This document shows positions 34,883 to 43,833 of a stretch of 64,000 nucleotides of DNA, piece after piece (within the stretch, counting starts at the first letter, position 1; the number at the start of each line of letters is the position of its first letter). The stretch is from Xenophilus aerolatus (GTDB lineage Bacteria > Pseudomonadota > Gammaproteobacteria > Burkholderiales > Burkholderiaceae_C). Under the pieces are notes generated by a model. The model made no database searches, was not told where the DNA came from, and saw nothing but the letters and a program-made list of their open reading frames with translations. The DNA lies in assembly GCA_029968055.1 (NCBI GenBank), contig JASCNX010000004.1, positions 372,001 to 436,000 of the forward strand. Direction: 5' to 3'. The position numbers and the translations under genes are program-made.

Positions 34883-35431
34883 TCAGCAGGGTGCAGCCGG
34901 CGATGCAGGCACCACGCTCAGGCCCGAGCCCTCGAGCGCGGCCACGATGGCCTGCACCAGCGCCCCCACGGACGGCTTGCCGGTCTCGACGATGCGGTGG
35001 GCCGTTTCCCGGTAGAGCGGGTCCCGCGCAGCGTGCAGTTCGCGCAGCCGCCCGAGCGGATCGGCCACCTGCAGCAGCGGCCGCTTGACGTCGTGCCGCA
35101 GGCGCCGGTACAGGTCCTCGGGCGCGGATTGCAGGTAGATCACGTGGAAGTGGGCACGCAGGCTGTCACGGTTGGCCGGACGCAGCACCGCACCGCCGCC
35201 CGTGGCCACCACCCCAGCGGCACCACGGCCGAGTTCGGCGATCACTTGTGCTTCGAGGTCGCGGAAGCGCGCTTCGCCTTCACGCTCGAAGAATTCACGG
35301 ATCGAGCAGCCGATGCGCTGCTCGATGACCAGGTCGCTGTCGACGAAGGGAACGTCGAGCCGCTGCGCCAGCCGACGGCCGACAGCGGACTTGCCCGACC
35401 CGGGCAGACCCACCAGAGCGAGCGCCGTCAC
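34883..35431 (-). CDS. aroK: Shikimate kinase
   Basis: AroK phosphorylates shikimate with ATP. The 182-residue P-loop kinase has Walker A GLPGSGKS (8-15), the shikimate-binding FVDSDLVIE with the DxD motif, and REFFEREGEARFRDLE. VVATGGGAVLR supplies the glycine-rich substrate loop and YRETAH the lid arginine region. It lies 23 bases after pilQ and precedes aroB, the conserved pil-aro arrangement of beta- and gamma-proteobacteria. Complete and ordinary. Confidence 0.97.
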   Translation of the reverse strand: MTALALVGLPGSGKSAVGRRLAQRLDVPFVDSDLVIEQRIGCSIREFFEREGEARFRDLEAQVIAELGRGAAGVVATGGGAVLRPANRDSLRAHFHVIYLQSAPEDLYRRLRHDVKRPLLQVADPLGRLRELHAARDPLYRETAHRIVETGKPSVGALVQAIVAALEGSGLSVVPASPAAPC

Positions 35432-35454
35432 ACGCGGGGAGCCACGCGGCGCGC

Positions 35455-37623
35455 TCAGCGCGCCGCGTTGCGGTCGGTGATCATCTTCGGCGTGATAAAG
35501 ACGAGCATTTCGGTCTTGTTGGCAACGCGCTCGCGATTGCGGAACAGTGCGCCAATGATGGGCGCCTCACCCAGCACCGGAATCCGCGATTCGTCGTTGG
35601 TTTCGGTGAGTTCGAAGATACCACCGATCACCACCGTGCCGCCGTTCTCGACCAGCACCTCGGTCTGAACATGCTTGGTGTTGATGGCCGGACCGGCCGT
35701 CGTGTTCACGCCGCGGGCATCCTTGCTCACGTCCAGCGTGAGGATGATGTTGCCTTCGGGCGTGATCTGCGGCGTGACTTCGAGCTTCAGCACCGCCTTG
35801 CGGAAGGAGATCGAGGTCGCGCCGCTGGAGGTGGCCTGCTGGTAGGGGATTTCCTCGCCCTGCTCGATCAGCGCCTTGGTCTGGTCGGCGGTGATGACGC
35901 GCGGGCTCGAGATCAGCTTGCCCTTGCCGTCGGCTTCGAGCGCCGAGATCTCGAGGTTCAGCATGCGCGAGAAGCTCGAGTTGAACAGCGCCAGCGTGAA
36001 GGCGCCAGCGACATTGCCCGTGCCGCCTGCGTCACTGGCCGGCAGATTGATGATGTTGCTCAGCGTCGGCGTCGCGAAGTTGATGGTGGGACTCGTCGTG
36101 GTCGACGTGGTCACGCCGTTGGTCGTGGTCGACGTCGTGCCACCACCGGTCACGGTCGGGAAGGTGCCGAGGGCGTTGCGGCGGTTGATCGCGCCGCCGC
36201 CCAGGCGTGCGCCCAGCGATTTGCCGAAGGTGTCGGAGGCTTCGACAATCCGCGCCTCGATCATCACCTGGCGCACCGGAACGTCCAGCTTCTGGATCAG
36301 TTCGGCCACCTGGGCGAGCTTGGAGGGGATGTCCGAGACGAACAGCTGGTTGGTGCGCGACTCGGCAATCACGCTGCCGCGCGCACTGAGGATGCGGGTG
36401 GTCGTGCCCGAGCCGCCGCCGCCCCCGCTTCCCTGGCCGGTCCCGGTCAGGCCCTGCGCGATTGCGATCGCCTTGGTGTAGTTCAACTGGAAGGACTGCG
36501 TTCGCAGGGGCTCGAGGTTCTCGATCGCGGCGCGGGCCTCGAACTCCATCTTCTCCTTGGCATTGATCTCGTCCTTGGGCGCGATCCACAGCACCGTGCC
36601 GTTCTTGCGCATGCCCAGGTTCTTGGCCTGCATGATGATGTCGAGCGCCTGGTCCCAGGGCACGTCCTTCAGGCGCAGCGTCAGCGAACCCGTGACCGAA
36701 TCGGAAGTCACGATGTTGAAGTTCGTGAAATCGGCGATGACCTGCAGCAGCGAGCGGATTTCGATGTTCTGGAAGTTGAGCGACAGCTTCTCGCCGTTGT
36801 AGCCCACGCCTTGGGTCAGCTTGGTCGGGTCGACCTTGCGCGGACGCACCTCGACGACGAACTGGTTGTCGCTCTGGTAGGCACTGTGTTCCCAATCGCC
36901 ACGCGGCTCGATGGTCATGCGGACGCGGTCGCCGACCTGCTGGGTGTTGATGAACTGCACCGGGGTGTTGAAGTCCGCCACGTCGAGGCGGCGGCGCAGC
37001 CCTTCGGACAGCGTCGACTTGGTGAATTCGACCACCAGGTTGCGGCCTTGCGGACGCACGTCGACGCCGACCTGGTTGTTCGGCAGGTCCACGATCACGC
37101 GCCCCGTGTTGTCGGGGCCCAGGCGGAAATCGATGTCCTTGAGCGGCAGGGCGTCGCGGTTGCGCGTCTCGGCGAAGGCCGACTGCGCCGAGGCGACCAG
37201 GGCTGCACCCGGCACCGGCTCCAGCACGACTAGCAGCGACTTGCCCTGGATCTCCGCGCGGTAGGCCGCCGCCTGCTTCAGGTTGAGCACGAGGCGCGTG
37301 CGCTCACCGGCCTGCACCACGTTGACCGAGCGAAGGTTGCCCTGGTTCATGTCGAGCGCAGAGCGGCCGATCGCATTGGTCACGCCGGAGAAATCGAGCG
37401 CGATGCGCGCAGGGTTCTGGACCACGAAGCCCGCAGGAAGCGCCGCCAGCGGCTGCGCGAGGTCGATGCGCACCACCTCGGCGCCCGACTGCATCGAGCT
37501 GGTGACCGACTCGATCGCGTTCTGCGCCTGGACCACGACCGCGGAACCGAGAGCCACGACGCAGAGCGCGGCCGCCCGCAACCAGTTGACAGCGCGCATA
37601 TTCTTCTTCACTTGGGAATTCAT
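35455..37623 (-). CDS. pilQ: Type IV pilus secretin PilQ
   Basis: PilQ is the outer-membrane secretin through which the type IV pilus passes. Domain order in 722 residues: signal peptide (to about 35, ending VVVQAQ), two AMIN domains that bind peptidoglycan (about 40-260), an STN domain with FNIVTSDSVTGSLTLRL, an N1-like domain, and the secretin core with VPVRQVMIEARIVEAS, LISSPRVITAD and VVIGGIFELTE. A glycine run near residue 390 and a threonine-rich insert (around GGTTSTTT) lie in exposed loops. The start chosen has GAGG upstream and overlaps the pilP stop; fifteen upstream codons were excluded. Confidence 0.96.
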   Translation of the reverse strand: MNSQVKKNMRAVNWLRAAALCVVALGSAVVVQAQNAIESVTSSMQSGAEVVRIDLAQPLAALPAGFVVQNPARIALDFSGVTNAIGRSALDMNQGNLRSVNVVQAGERTRLVLNLKQAAAYRAEIQGKSLLVVLEPVPGAALVASAQSAFAETRNRDALPLKDIDFRLGPDNTGRVIVDLPNNQVGVDVRPQGRNLVVEFTKSTLSEGLRRRLDVADFNTPVQFINTQQVGDRVRMTIEPRGDWEHSAYQSDNQFVVEVRPRKVDPTKLTQGVGYNGEKLSLNFQNIEIRSLLQVIADFTNFNIVTSDSVTGSLTLRLKDVPWDQALDIIMQAKNLGMRKNGTVLWIAPKDEINAKEKMEFEARAAIENLEPLRTQSFQLNYTKAIAIAQGLTGTGQGSGGGGGSGTTTRILSARGSVIAESRTNQLFVSDIPSKLAQVAELIQKLDVPVRQVMIEARIVEASDTFGKSLGARLGGGAINRRNALGTFPTVTGGGTTSTTTNGVTTSTTTSPTINFATPTLSNIINLPASDAGGTGNVAGAFTLALFNSSFSRMLNLEISALEADGKGKLISSPRVITADQTKALIEQGEEIPYQQATSSGATSISFRKAVLKLEVTPQITPEGNIILTLDVSKDARGVNTTAGPAINTKHVQTEVLVENGGTVVIGGIFELTETNDESRIPVLGEAPIIGALFRNRERVANKTEMLVFITPKMITDRNAAR

Positions 37624-38159
37624 TTCGACCTCTCTTGCAGTTGCAGCGTGGCCGTACGCTCGATCCATTCGCCGGCAGCGTCCTGCACGATTTCACGCAA
37701 GCCGAGTTCCGTTTCGTCGATGTGGGTGACCCGCCCATAGTTCAGGCCCAGGTGGTTGCCGACGCGCACCTGATAGAGCAGCTTGTCCACACTGACCAGC
37801 GCCACGCGCTGCCCGTTGCGATTCAGGCTGCCGACCATGGCCATCGAGTCGAGCGGGAACGCCTCGAGTGCCTCCTTGCGCCGCGACAGTTCGGGGGCGA
37901 TCAGGTCGGAGTTGCCAGGCTGGTTCGAGTCGCGCCGCAGGGCCTGCGTCAGCTTGACGCTGTTGAAGGGCTCGACCGCAGCCCCTTCCGTGTAGGGTTG
38001 CGGGGTGAACTTCGTCGGCTCGGAAATCGGCGTCACGCGCGGCTTGACCTGGGCGCGCTGCTCGCGCATCCAGGTGCGCAGGTCGTCCTGGTCCGAGCCG
38101 AAACAGCCGCCGAGGGTCAAGGTCGCGAGGACCCACAAGGGAAAGTACCGGACCTTCAT
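37620..38159 (-). CDS. pilP: Type IV pilus lipoprotein PilP
   Basis: PilP is an inner-membrane lipoprotein that links the PilMNO platform to PilQ. The 179-residue product has a type II signal peptide with lipobox LGGC (Cys19). A proline-rich flexible linker follows (VKPRVTPISEPTKF, FTPQPYTEG), then the small C-terminal beta-domain with YQVRVGNHLGLNYGRVTHI and ELGLREIVQDAAGEW. It overlaps pilQ and pilO by four bases each. Size and layout match the family. Confidence 0.95.
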   Translation of the reverse strand: MKVRYFPLWVLATLTLGGCFGSDQDDLRTWMREQRAQVKPRVTPISEPTKFTPQPYTEGAAVEPFNSVKLTQALRRDSNQPGNSDLIAPELSRRKEALEAFPLDSMAMVGSLNRNGQRVALVSVDKLLYQVRVGNHLGLNYGRVTHIDETELGLREIVQDAAGEWIERTATLQLQERSK

Positions 38160-38833
38160 TTCTTGATCGCCTGAGCAGCCGCCCTCTTCTGCGCGGCCTG
38201 TTCCTCGGGGTCCAGATACCGGTAGGTGCGCGCGGTGGCATCCATCGTCAGGCCACCGCCCTCCTTCTGTGGCTCGATCGACAGGTTGTTGAGCGTCACG
38301 ATGCGCGAGAGGTTGGCAACGTCGGCCACGAAGGCCCCCATGTCGTGGTAGCGCCCGGCAACCTTCACGGCGATCGGCAGTTCGGCGTAATAGTCGCGCA
38401 CCACCACCTGACCCGGACGGAAGAGCTCGAACTGCAGGCTGCGCCCCAGGCCGGCCTGGTTGATGTCCGACAGCAGGGCATCCATCTCCGCCTTGCTGGG
38501 CAACTGCTTCTCGAGCAAGGTCACGTACTGCTGCACCTGCTCGCGCTGCTTCTTCAGGAGGTCGAGGTTCACCGCCTGCGCCACCTTCGTCTGGTAGTCG
38601 GCGCGCAGTGCCGTTTCCTTGCCGCGTTCGGCGTCGAGTTCGTCGTTGACGCTGCTCAGCCAGACGAACCACAGCGCAACCACGACCAGCGCCGCCACGG
38701 CGGCGCACAGCACGTAGCGCGGGACGGGTGGCCAACTCGCCGGATCGTTGGTGTTCAGCCCGCGGAACTGGTTGGCCGTGCGCTGGAGCGCCGCGGCGAT
38801 GTCCACGTTCGAGGAAGTGCGTCGCGTGGCCAT
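38156..38833 (-). CDS. pilO: Type IV pilus assembly protein PilO
   Basis: PilO pairs with PilN to form the inner-membrane alignment complex of the pilus machine. The 225-residue bitopic product has a cytoplasmic N-terminus, one membrane helix (about 40-60), a coiled coil (RADYQTKVAQAVNLDLLKKQREQVQQYVTLLEKQLPS region) and a ferredoxin-like domain. The conserved ELPIAVKVAGRYHDMGAFVADVANLSRIVTLNN is diagnostic. It overlaps pilP and sits 2 bases after pilN. Confidence 0.95.
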   Translation of the reverse strand: MATRRTSSNVDIAAALQRTANQFRGLNTNDPASWPPVPRYVLCAAVAALVVVALWFVWLSSVNDELDAERGKETALRADYQTKVAQAVNLDLLKKQREQVQQYVTLLEKQLPSKAEMDALLSDINQAGLGRSLQFELFRPGQVVVRDYYAELPIAVKVAGRYHDMGAFVADVANLSRIVTLNNLSIEPQKEGGGLTMDATARTYRYLDPEEQAAQKRAAAQAIKK

Positions 38834-38835
38834 GC

Positions 38836-39453
38836 TCAACCCTTCGTGCCCGCCTGGGCTGCGGCACCGGCTGCGGCGGGCTTCTTGTCGTCGGTCGGCC
38901 GCTTCACGCCGACGCGCACCGTGAAGTTCGCCACGCGGCGCTGGTCGCGCTGCGAGAGCGACACCGTGGCGGCGGTGATTTCCACCAGTTCCGGCTTGAC
39001 CAGCCAGGGACTGCTGTTGCCGAGGTTGCGCAGCAGCTCGGACACGCGCTCGTTGGACTGCGCCATGCCCTGCAGGGTGACGATGCGGTTGTCCTGCTTC
39101 ATGCTGGTCAGGTAAACGCCGTCCGGCAACTGGCGCACCAGTTCGTTGAGCAGGTGCACGGGCAGATTGCGGTCGCCCTGGAGGTCCTCGACCGCCTGCT
39201 GGCGCGCGCCCAGGGCGGTGATTTCGGCCTGGAGCGTGGCGATTTCCTTGATCTCGTCGTCGAGCTTCTTGATCTCGGACTGCAGAAGGCCGTTCTTCGA
39301 CTGCTGCTCGGTGATCTGGGTCTGCAGCCACACGTAGCCTGCGCCAGCGAGCAGGCCGCCGACCAGCGCCGCAGCACCGAGGGACGCGTAGAAGTTCTCG
39401 CGCCGGCGCTTGCGTGCCGCCTCGCGGTGCGGCAGCAGGTTGATGAGGATCAC
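38836..39453 (-). CDS. pilN: Type IV pilus assembly protein PilN
   Basis: PilN is a bitopic inner-membrane protein whose cytoplasmic N-terminus docks on PilM and whose periplasmic part pairs with PilO. The 205-residue product begins with MILINLLPHREAARKRRRE, the INLLPWR-type motif that binds PilM. A membrane helix follows (about 26-46), then a coiled coil with LLQSEIKKLDDEIKEIATL, and a ferredoxin-like domain with GVYLTSMKQDNRIVTLQG. Its start overlaps the pilM stop by four bases. Confidence 0.96.
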   Translation of the reverse strand: MILINLLPHREAARKRRRENFYASLGAAALVGGLLAGAGYVWLQTQITEQQSKNGLLQSEIKKLDDEIKEIATLQAEITALGARQQAVEDLQGDRNLPVHLLNELVRQLPDGVYLTSMKQDNRIVTLQGMAQSNERVSELLRNLGNSSPWLVKPELVEITAATVSLSQRDQRRVANFTVRVGVKRPTDDKKPAAAGAAAQAGTKG

Positions 39454-40529
39454 TGCAGGAACCTCCGCATGGCCAGGCCGCAGGACGTGAGGTAAGACGC
39501 CGCCTCGCGACGCACCTTTTTCTCTCGCACGCCGGCGCCGAACTCCATGCCTTCGAAAGGATTGACCAGCGAACAGGCGAAGGAGGTCTGGCGCGTGACG
39601 GCGCTGGTCAGCCCCGGCAGGGAGGCCGAGCCGCCCGCCAGAAGGACGTAGTCCACCCGGTTGTGCGGCGTGCTGGTGAAGAAGAACTGCAGCGCGCGCG
39701 CGATCTCCTGCGCGATGCTGGCCACGAAAGGCTTCAGCACGCCGGCGGCGTAGTCCGCCGGCAGTTCGCCGCTGCGCTTCTTCGTTTCGGCCTCCTCGGC
39801 CGAAAAACCATACTGGCGGACGATGAGCTGGGTCAGCTGCGCCCCGCCGAAGGCCTGGTCGCGGTCGTAGAGCACTTCCTGGTTGCGCAGCACCTGCATG
39901 CTGGTGGTGAAAGCGCCCACTTCGAACAGCGCCACCACGGCGTCCAGGCCCTGGCCCGGCAATTGCTCGATCAGGCGGGATGTCGCCAGGCGCGAGGCGA
40001 ACGATTCGACGTCGAGGATCGAGGCCTTGAGCCCGGCCGCTTCGGCCAGCCCCTGGCGGTCCTGCACCTTCTCCTTGCGGGACGCGGCAATGAGCACCTC
40101 GACGTCGTCCGACGAGCCCGCGCTGGGGCCGACGACACAGAAGTCCAGGCTCACTTCGTCGAGCGAGAAGGGGATGTACTGATTGGCTTCCGACTCGACC
40201 TGGAGCTCGAGCTCCTGCTCGCTCATGCCGCCGGGCAGGATGATCTTCTTGGTGATCACCGCCGACGGCGGCAACGCCAGGGCGGCATTCTTGGTGCGCG
40301 TGCCGCTCTTGCGGACCACCCGCCGCACGGCCTCGGCCACCTCGTCGAATTTCTCGACATTGCCATCGGTGATCCAGCCACGCTCCAGCGGCTCGATCGC
40401 GCAGCGCTCGAGCACGAGCTTGCCACCCGCGTCGCGCGCCAACTCGACCAGCTTGACGCTGGAGGAACTGACGTCGAGACCCAGCAGGGGCGCCGGCTGG
40501 CGACGAAACAAGGAACCCAAGGCAACCAA
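39450..40529 (-). CDS. pilM: Type IV pilus assembly protein PilM
   Basis: PilM is a cytoplasmic actin-like ATPase that binds the N-terminus of PilN and the assembly ATPases. The 359-residue product shows LLGLDVSSSSVKLVEL (phosphate 1 loop), SEANQYIPFSLDEVSLDF, DAVVALFEVGAFTTSMQVL (phosphate 2) and YVLLAGGSASLPGL (adenosine motif). No ATG is available; the start is TTG, and other TTG codons follow a few residues later, so the exact N-terminus is uncertain. It is the first gene of pilMNOPQ-aroKB and is divergent from the PBP1A gene. Confidence 0.94.
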   Translation of the reverse strand: MVALGSLFRRQPAPLLGLDVSSSSVKLVELARDAGGKLVLERCAIEPLERGWITDGNVEKFDEVAEAVRRVVRKSGTRTKNAALALPPSAVITKKIILPGGMSEQELELQVESEANQYIPFSLDEVSLDFCVVGPSAGSSDDVEVLIAASRKEKVQDRQGLAEAAGLKASILDVESFASRLATSRLIEQLPGQGLDAVVALFEVGAFTTSMQVLRNQEVLYDRDQAFGGAQLTQLIVRQYGFSAEEAETKKRSGELPADYAAGVLKPFVASIAQEIARALQFFFTSTPHNRVDYVLLAGGSASLPGLTSAVTRQTSFACSLVNPFEGMEFGAGVREKKVRREAASYLTSCGLAMRRFLQ

Positions 40530-40771
40530 GAGCTATCCCGCCTGTTTGTAACGAATGGCAAAAATTGCGTGTGGTTGCATGCTATCAGCAGCGCACGCGC
40601 AAAACCAAGCTCTGTGGGACGGCGGCGACGGCGATCGTTGTCAAAAGCTGACGGCTGCCCGCGCCGAATGCCACTTTGGTCACAATTTGAATCCATTGGT
40701 GCTCAGGCGTTGCGAGGGACAGTTTCGAGGAGGCCCCTTTTTATAATGGCAGGTCACTCCCGCCTCCCCCC
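40530..40771. promoter_or_regulatory. Divergent control region of pilM and PBP1A genes
   Basis: The longest non-coding stretch in the window (242 bases), lower in G+C than its surroundings. On the plus strand TATAAT lies at 40742-40747, with GGACAG at 40717-40722 as a weak -35. That would give a leader of about 18 bases for the PBP1A gene. The pilM side is A/T rich near 40552-40566 but no clear promoter could be fixed. Confidence 0.5.
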
Positions 40772-43180
40772 ATGCCCGACACCTCGCGCGCCTCCGGGCC
40801 TGCAAAGACCCCACCTCCTCCGAAGCGCGCGACCCTGCTCACCTGGATCCTGCGTTTCTTCGCCTGGACGACCGGGATTCTGCTGGCGGGGCTGGCGTCG
40901 GCCCTGATCGTGGTGGCCGTGGCACTGGCGGTGGCCTACCCGAACCTTCCCGACGTTTCCGACCTGGCCGATTACCGGCCCAAGCTCCCACTTCGGGTTT
41001 TCACTTCCGATGGCGTGCTGATGGGCGAGTTCGGCGAAGAGCGCCGCAACCTCACCCCCATCTCGACCATCCCGAAGGTGATGAAGGATGCCGTGCTGGC
41101 CGCGGAAGATGCGCGCTTCTACACGCACGGCGGGGTCGACTACAAGGGCGTGGTCCGCGCCGGCCTGGCCAACCTCAACCGCATCAAGAGCCAGGGCGCG
41201 TCGACCATCTCGATGCAGGTGGCGCGCAACGTCTACCTGAGCTCCGAGAAGACCCTCACCCGGAAGATCTACGAGATCCTGCTGACCTTCAAGCTCGAGC
41301 ACCAGCTGACGAAGGACCAGATCTTCGAGATCTACCTCAACCAGATCTACCTGGGCAATCGCGCCTATGGCTTCGCTGCCGCGTCGGAAGCGTACTTCGG
41401 CAAGCCGCTCAAGGACATCACCATCGCCCAGGCCGCCATGCTCGCGGGCCTGCCCAAGGCGCCGGGCGCCAACAACCCGGTCAACAACCCGTCCCGCGCA
41501 CGCGGCCGGCAGCTCTACGTCATCGACCGCATGGTCGAGGCCGGCTTCATCACCGAGCAGGAGGCAGAAGTCGCCCGCAAGGAGGAGCTGCATCTGCGCG
41601 ACGGCCAGGATCCGAGCCGACTGCATGCCGAGTACATCGCCGAGACGGTTCGCCAGCTGATGTATGCCCAGTACGGCGACAGCACCTACACCCGCGGCCT
41701 GAAGGTCTACACCTCGGTCGTCGCGGCCGACCAGACGGCCGCCTACACTGCCCTGCGCAAGGGCATCATGGACTACGAGCGCAGGCAGATCTACCGCGGG
41801 CCCGAGAAGTTCATCGACCTGCCGAACGACGCCAAGGACATCGACGACGCCGTGGACGAGGTGCTGTCCGAACACCCGGACAACGGCGACGTGATGTCGG
41901 CGGTCGTGCTCAAGGCCAATGCCAAGCAGATCGACGCCGTGCGAGCCAATGGCGACGCGGTGCAGATCACGGGCGAGGGCCTGCGCCCCGCGCAATCCGG
42001 CCTGTCCGACAAGGCGCCGCCAAACATCAAGATCCGGCGGGGCGCGGTGATCCGCGTGGTCAAGACGCCCAAGAACACCTGGGAGATCACGCAGCTGCCC
42101 GAGGTCGAAGGTGCCTTCGTCGCGCTCGATCCGCGCGACGGCGCGGTGAAGGCCCTGGTGGGCGGCTTCGACTTCGGCAAGAACAAGTTCAACCACGTCA
42201 CGCAGGCCTGGCGCCAGCCGGGCTCGAGCTTCAAGCCCTTCATCTATTCGGCCGCGCTCGAGAAGGGCTTCATGCCCAGCACCGTGGTGAACGACGGCCC
42301 CCTGTTCTTCGATGCCGGCACCACCGGTGGCCAGCCCTGGGAACCCAAGAACTACGACGGCACCTTCGAAGGCCCGATGTCGCTGCGCCGGGCGCTCATG
42401 AAGTCCAAGAACATGGTGTCGATCCGCATCCTGCAGTCGATCGGCACGCGCTACGCCCAGGACTGGATCGGCAATTTCGGCTTCGAGCGCGAGAAGCATC
42501 CTGCCTACCTGCCGATGGCCCTGGGTGCGGGCTCGGTCACACCCATGCAGATGGCCACCGCCTATTCGGTGTTCGCCAATGGCGGCTACCGCATCACCCC
42601 CTACCTGATCACCAAGATCACCGACCACAAGGACAAGGTGCTGGTCGACGTGCAGCCCCCGCTGCTCAGCGAATCGATGCGGGCGATCCCGCAGCGCAAC
42701 GCCTTCATCATGGACAGCCTGTTGCAGTCCGTGGCCAGTGGCGGCACTGCGGCGAAGGCGCAGGCCACGCTCAAGCGCACCGACATCTACGGCAAGACCG
42801 GCACGACCAACGACTCGCTCGACGCCTGGTTCGCCGGCTTCCAGCCGACCATCGCCGCCATTGTCTGGATGGGTTACGACACGCCGCGCAAGCTCGGCGA
42901 CCGTGAAACCGGCGGCGGCCTGAGCCTGCCGATCTGGATCAGCTTCATGCAGACCGCGCTCAAGGGTGTGCCGGTGGCCGAGCTGCCGCCGCCTGCGGGT
43001 GTGGTGCAGGTGGGCGGCGAGTGGTACTTCGACGACTACACGCCGGGCCGCGCGGTATCGACGCTGGGGGTGGAAGCCGCGGCGCCGGCCACGGCCGACC
43101 CGAATGCGGCACCGGCCGGTGCCGGTGGAGGCGGCGGCAGCGAGGAGCGAAACCGCATCCTCGACATGTTCCGCAACTGA
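40772..43180 (+). CDS. mrcA: Penicillin-binding protein 1A
   Basis: Bifunctional class A PBP that polymerises and cross-links peptidoglycan. In 802 residues: a proline-rich cytoplasmic tail, one membrane anchor (about 30-55), the GT51 glycosyltransferase with catalytic glutamate in EDARFYTHGG (112-121), an OB-like insert, and the transpeptidase. The transpeptidase carries Ser485 in SSFK (485-488), SKN (545-547) and KTGTT (675-679). The last 40 residues are alanine, proline and glycine rich. It is divergent from pilM, a conserved arrangement in proteobacteria, and convergent with cyaY. Confidence 0.96.
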   Translation: MPDTSRASGPAKTPPPPKRATLLTWILRFFAWTTGILLAGLASALIVVAVALAVAYPNLPDVSDLADYRPKLPLRVFTSDGVLMGEFGEERRNLTPISTIPKVMKDAVLAAEDARFYTHGGVDYKGVVRAGLANLNRIKSQGASTISMQVARNVYLSSEKTLTRKIYEILLTFKLEHQLTKDQIFEIYLNQIYLGNRAYGFAAASEAYFGKPLKDITIAQAAMLAGLPKAPGANNPVNNPSRARGRQLYVIDRMVEAGFITEQEAEVARKEELHLRDGQDPSRLHAEYIAETVRQLMYAQYGDSTYTRGLKVYTSVVAADQTAAYTALRKGIMDYERRQIYRGPEKFIDLPNDAKDIDDAVDEVLSEHPDNGDVMSAVVLKANAKQIDAVRANGDAVQITGEGLRPAQSGLSDKAPPNIKIRRGAVIRVVKTPKNTWEITQLPEVEGAFVALDPRDGAVKALVGGFDFGKNKFNHVTQAWRQPGSSFKPFIYSAALEKGFMPSTVVNDGPLFFDAGTTGGQPWEPKNYDGTFEGPMSLRRALMKSKNMVSIRILQSIGTRYAQDWIGNFGFEREKHPAYLPMALGAGSVTPMQMATAYSVFANGGYRITPYLITKITDHKDKVLVDVQPPLLSESMRAIPQRNAFIMDSLLQSVASGGTAAKAQATLKRTDIYGKTGTTNDSLDAWFAGFQPTIAAIVWMGYDTPRKLGDRETGGGLSLPIWISFMQTALKGVPVAELPPPAGVVQVGGEWYFDDYTPGRAVSTLGVEAAAPATADPNAAPAGAGGGGGSEERNRILDMFRN

Positions 43181-43224
43181 GCGCCGGCGCCGCGCGCGTC
43201 GCCAAGTCGGCCGGCGCGCGCTCC

Positions 43225-43557
43225 TCAGGGCGCGGCAAAGCGCAGGGGCATGCCGGCCTGCAAGGTCGCTTCCCGCGACAGGTTCTCGAACAGTTCCTCG
43301 CCCGTCTTCGTATCGAGCCACTGCCGGCCATCGTGCCGATAGTGGTAGCCGCCGGTGCGCGCGGCCAGCCAGATCTCGTGCAGCGGCGGCTGCAGGTTGA
43401 TCACGAGCTGGCTGCGGTTGGCGAAGGTCAGGGTGATCATTCCGCCCACGCGCTGGTTGTCGATGTCCGCATCGGTCGCCTCGTTGATGCGGTCGCAGTG
43501 CCGTTCGATGGCCGCCAACGCGGCTTCCGCAAGGTCGAGGTACTCGGGGTCGGTCAT
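43225..43557 (-). CDS. cyaY: Frataxin homologue CyaY
   Basis: CyaY is an iron-binding frataxin-like protein that tunes iron-sulphur cluster assembly by IscS. The 110-residue product has the acidic first helix [33 protein letters not shown], then [30 protein letters not shown] and [26 protein letters not shown], the full frataxin sheet. It is divergent from lptM with only 15 bases between the two start codons. A GGAG-containing leader and a TAGAAT hexamer for cyaY lie inside the lptM reading frame. Confidence 0.96.
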   Translation of the reverse strand: MTDPEYLDLAEAALAAIERHCDRINEATDADIDNQRVGGMITLTFANRSQLVINLQPPLHEIWLAARTGGYHYRHDGRQWLDTKTGEELFENLSREATLQAGMPLRFAAP

Positions 43558-43560
43558 GAC

Positions 43561-43566
43561 TAGAAT
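43561..43566 (+). promoter_or_regulatory. Candidate -10 element of lptM (leaderless)
   Basis: TAGAAT on the plus strand, 6 bases before the lptM ATG; the expected transcription start is the A of the ATG. No Shine-Dalgarno is possible. It overlaps the 5' leader of the opposite cyaY transcript. Confidence 0.5.
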
Positions 43567-43572
43567 TTCGCG

Positions 43573-43833
43573 ATGTTGAATCTCCAGCGAATTCTAGGCA
43601 GCGACCGTGCCCGCATCGGCCTTGGGGTCGTGGGCCTGGCGGCCCTCCTGAGCCTGGGCGCCTGCGGCCAGCGCGGCCCGCTCTATCTGCCGACCGAGCC
43701 GGCCGCCGCCCAGCGCGCCACCCTGCCCCAGATCGTCGTGCCCGCCCTGCGCGACAACGCCACCAAGCCTGAGGACGCCGCACGCCCTGCCGCGCCGGGT
43801 GCGAGCGCACCGGCCTCGGGGACCGCGCGATGA
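43573..43833 (+). CDS. lptM: LPS translocon maturation lipoprotein LptM (YifL)
   Basis: LptM is a short outer-membrane lipoprotein that helps the LptD-LptE translocon mature. The 86-residue product has a type II signal peptide ending LLSLGAC, so the lipidated residue is Cys31. It is followed by GQRGPLYLP, the invariant CGxxGPLYxP motif of the family. The rest is a low-complexity alanine/proline tail. The lptM-lysA order beside cyaY is widely conserved in proteobacteria. Its stop overlaps the lysA start by four bases. Confidence 0.93.
   Translation: MLNLQRILGSDRARIGLGVVGLAALLSLGACGQRGPLYLPTEPAAAQRATLPQIVVPALRDNATKPEDAARPAAPGASAPASGTAR
43591..43596 (-). promoter_or_regulatory. Candidate -10 element of cyaY inside lptM
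   Basis: TAGAAT on the minus strand. A start about 7 bases further gives a leader of roughly 27 bases containing GGAG. It faces the plus-strand TAGAAT at 43561-43566, so the two 5' ends would overlap. Confidence 0.4.
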
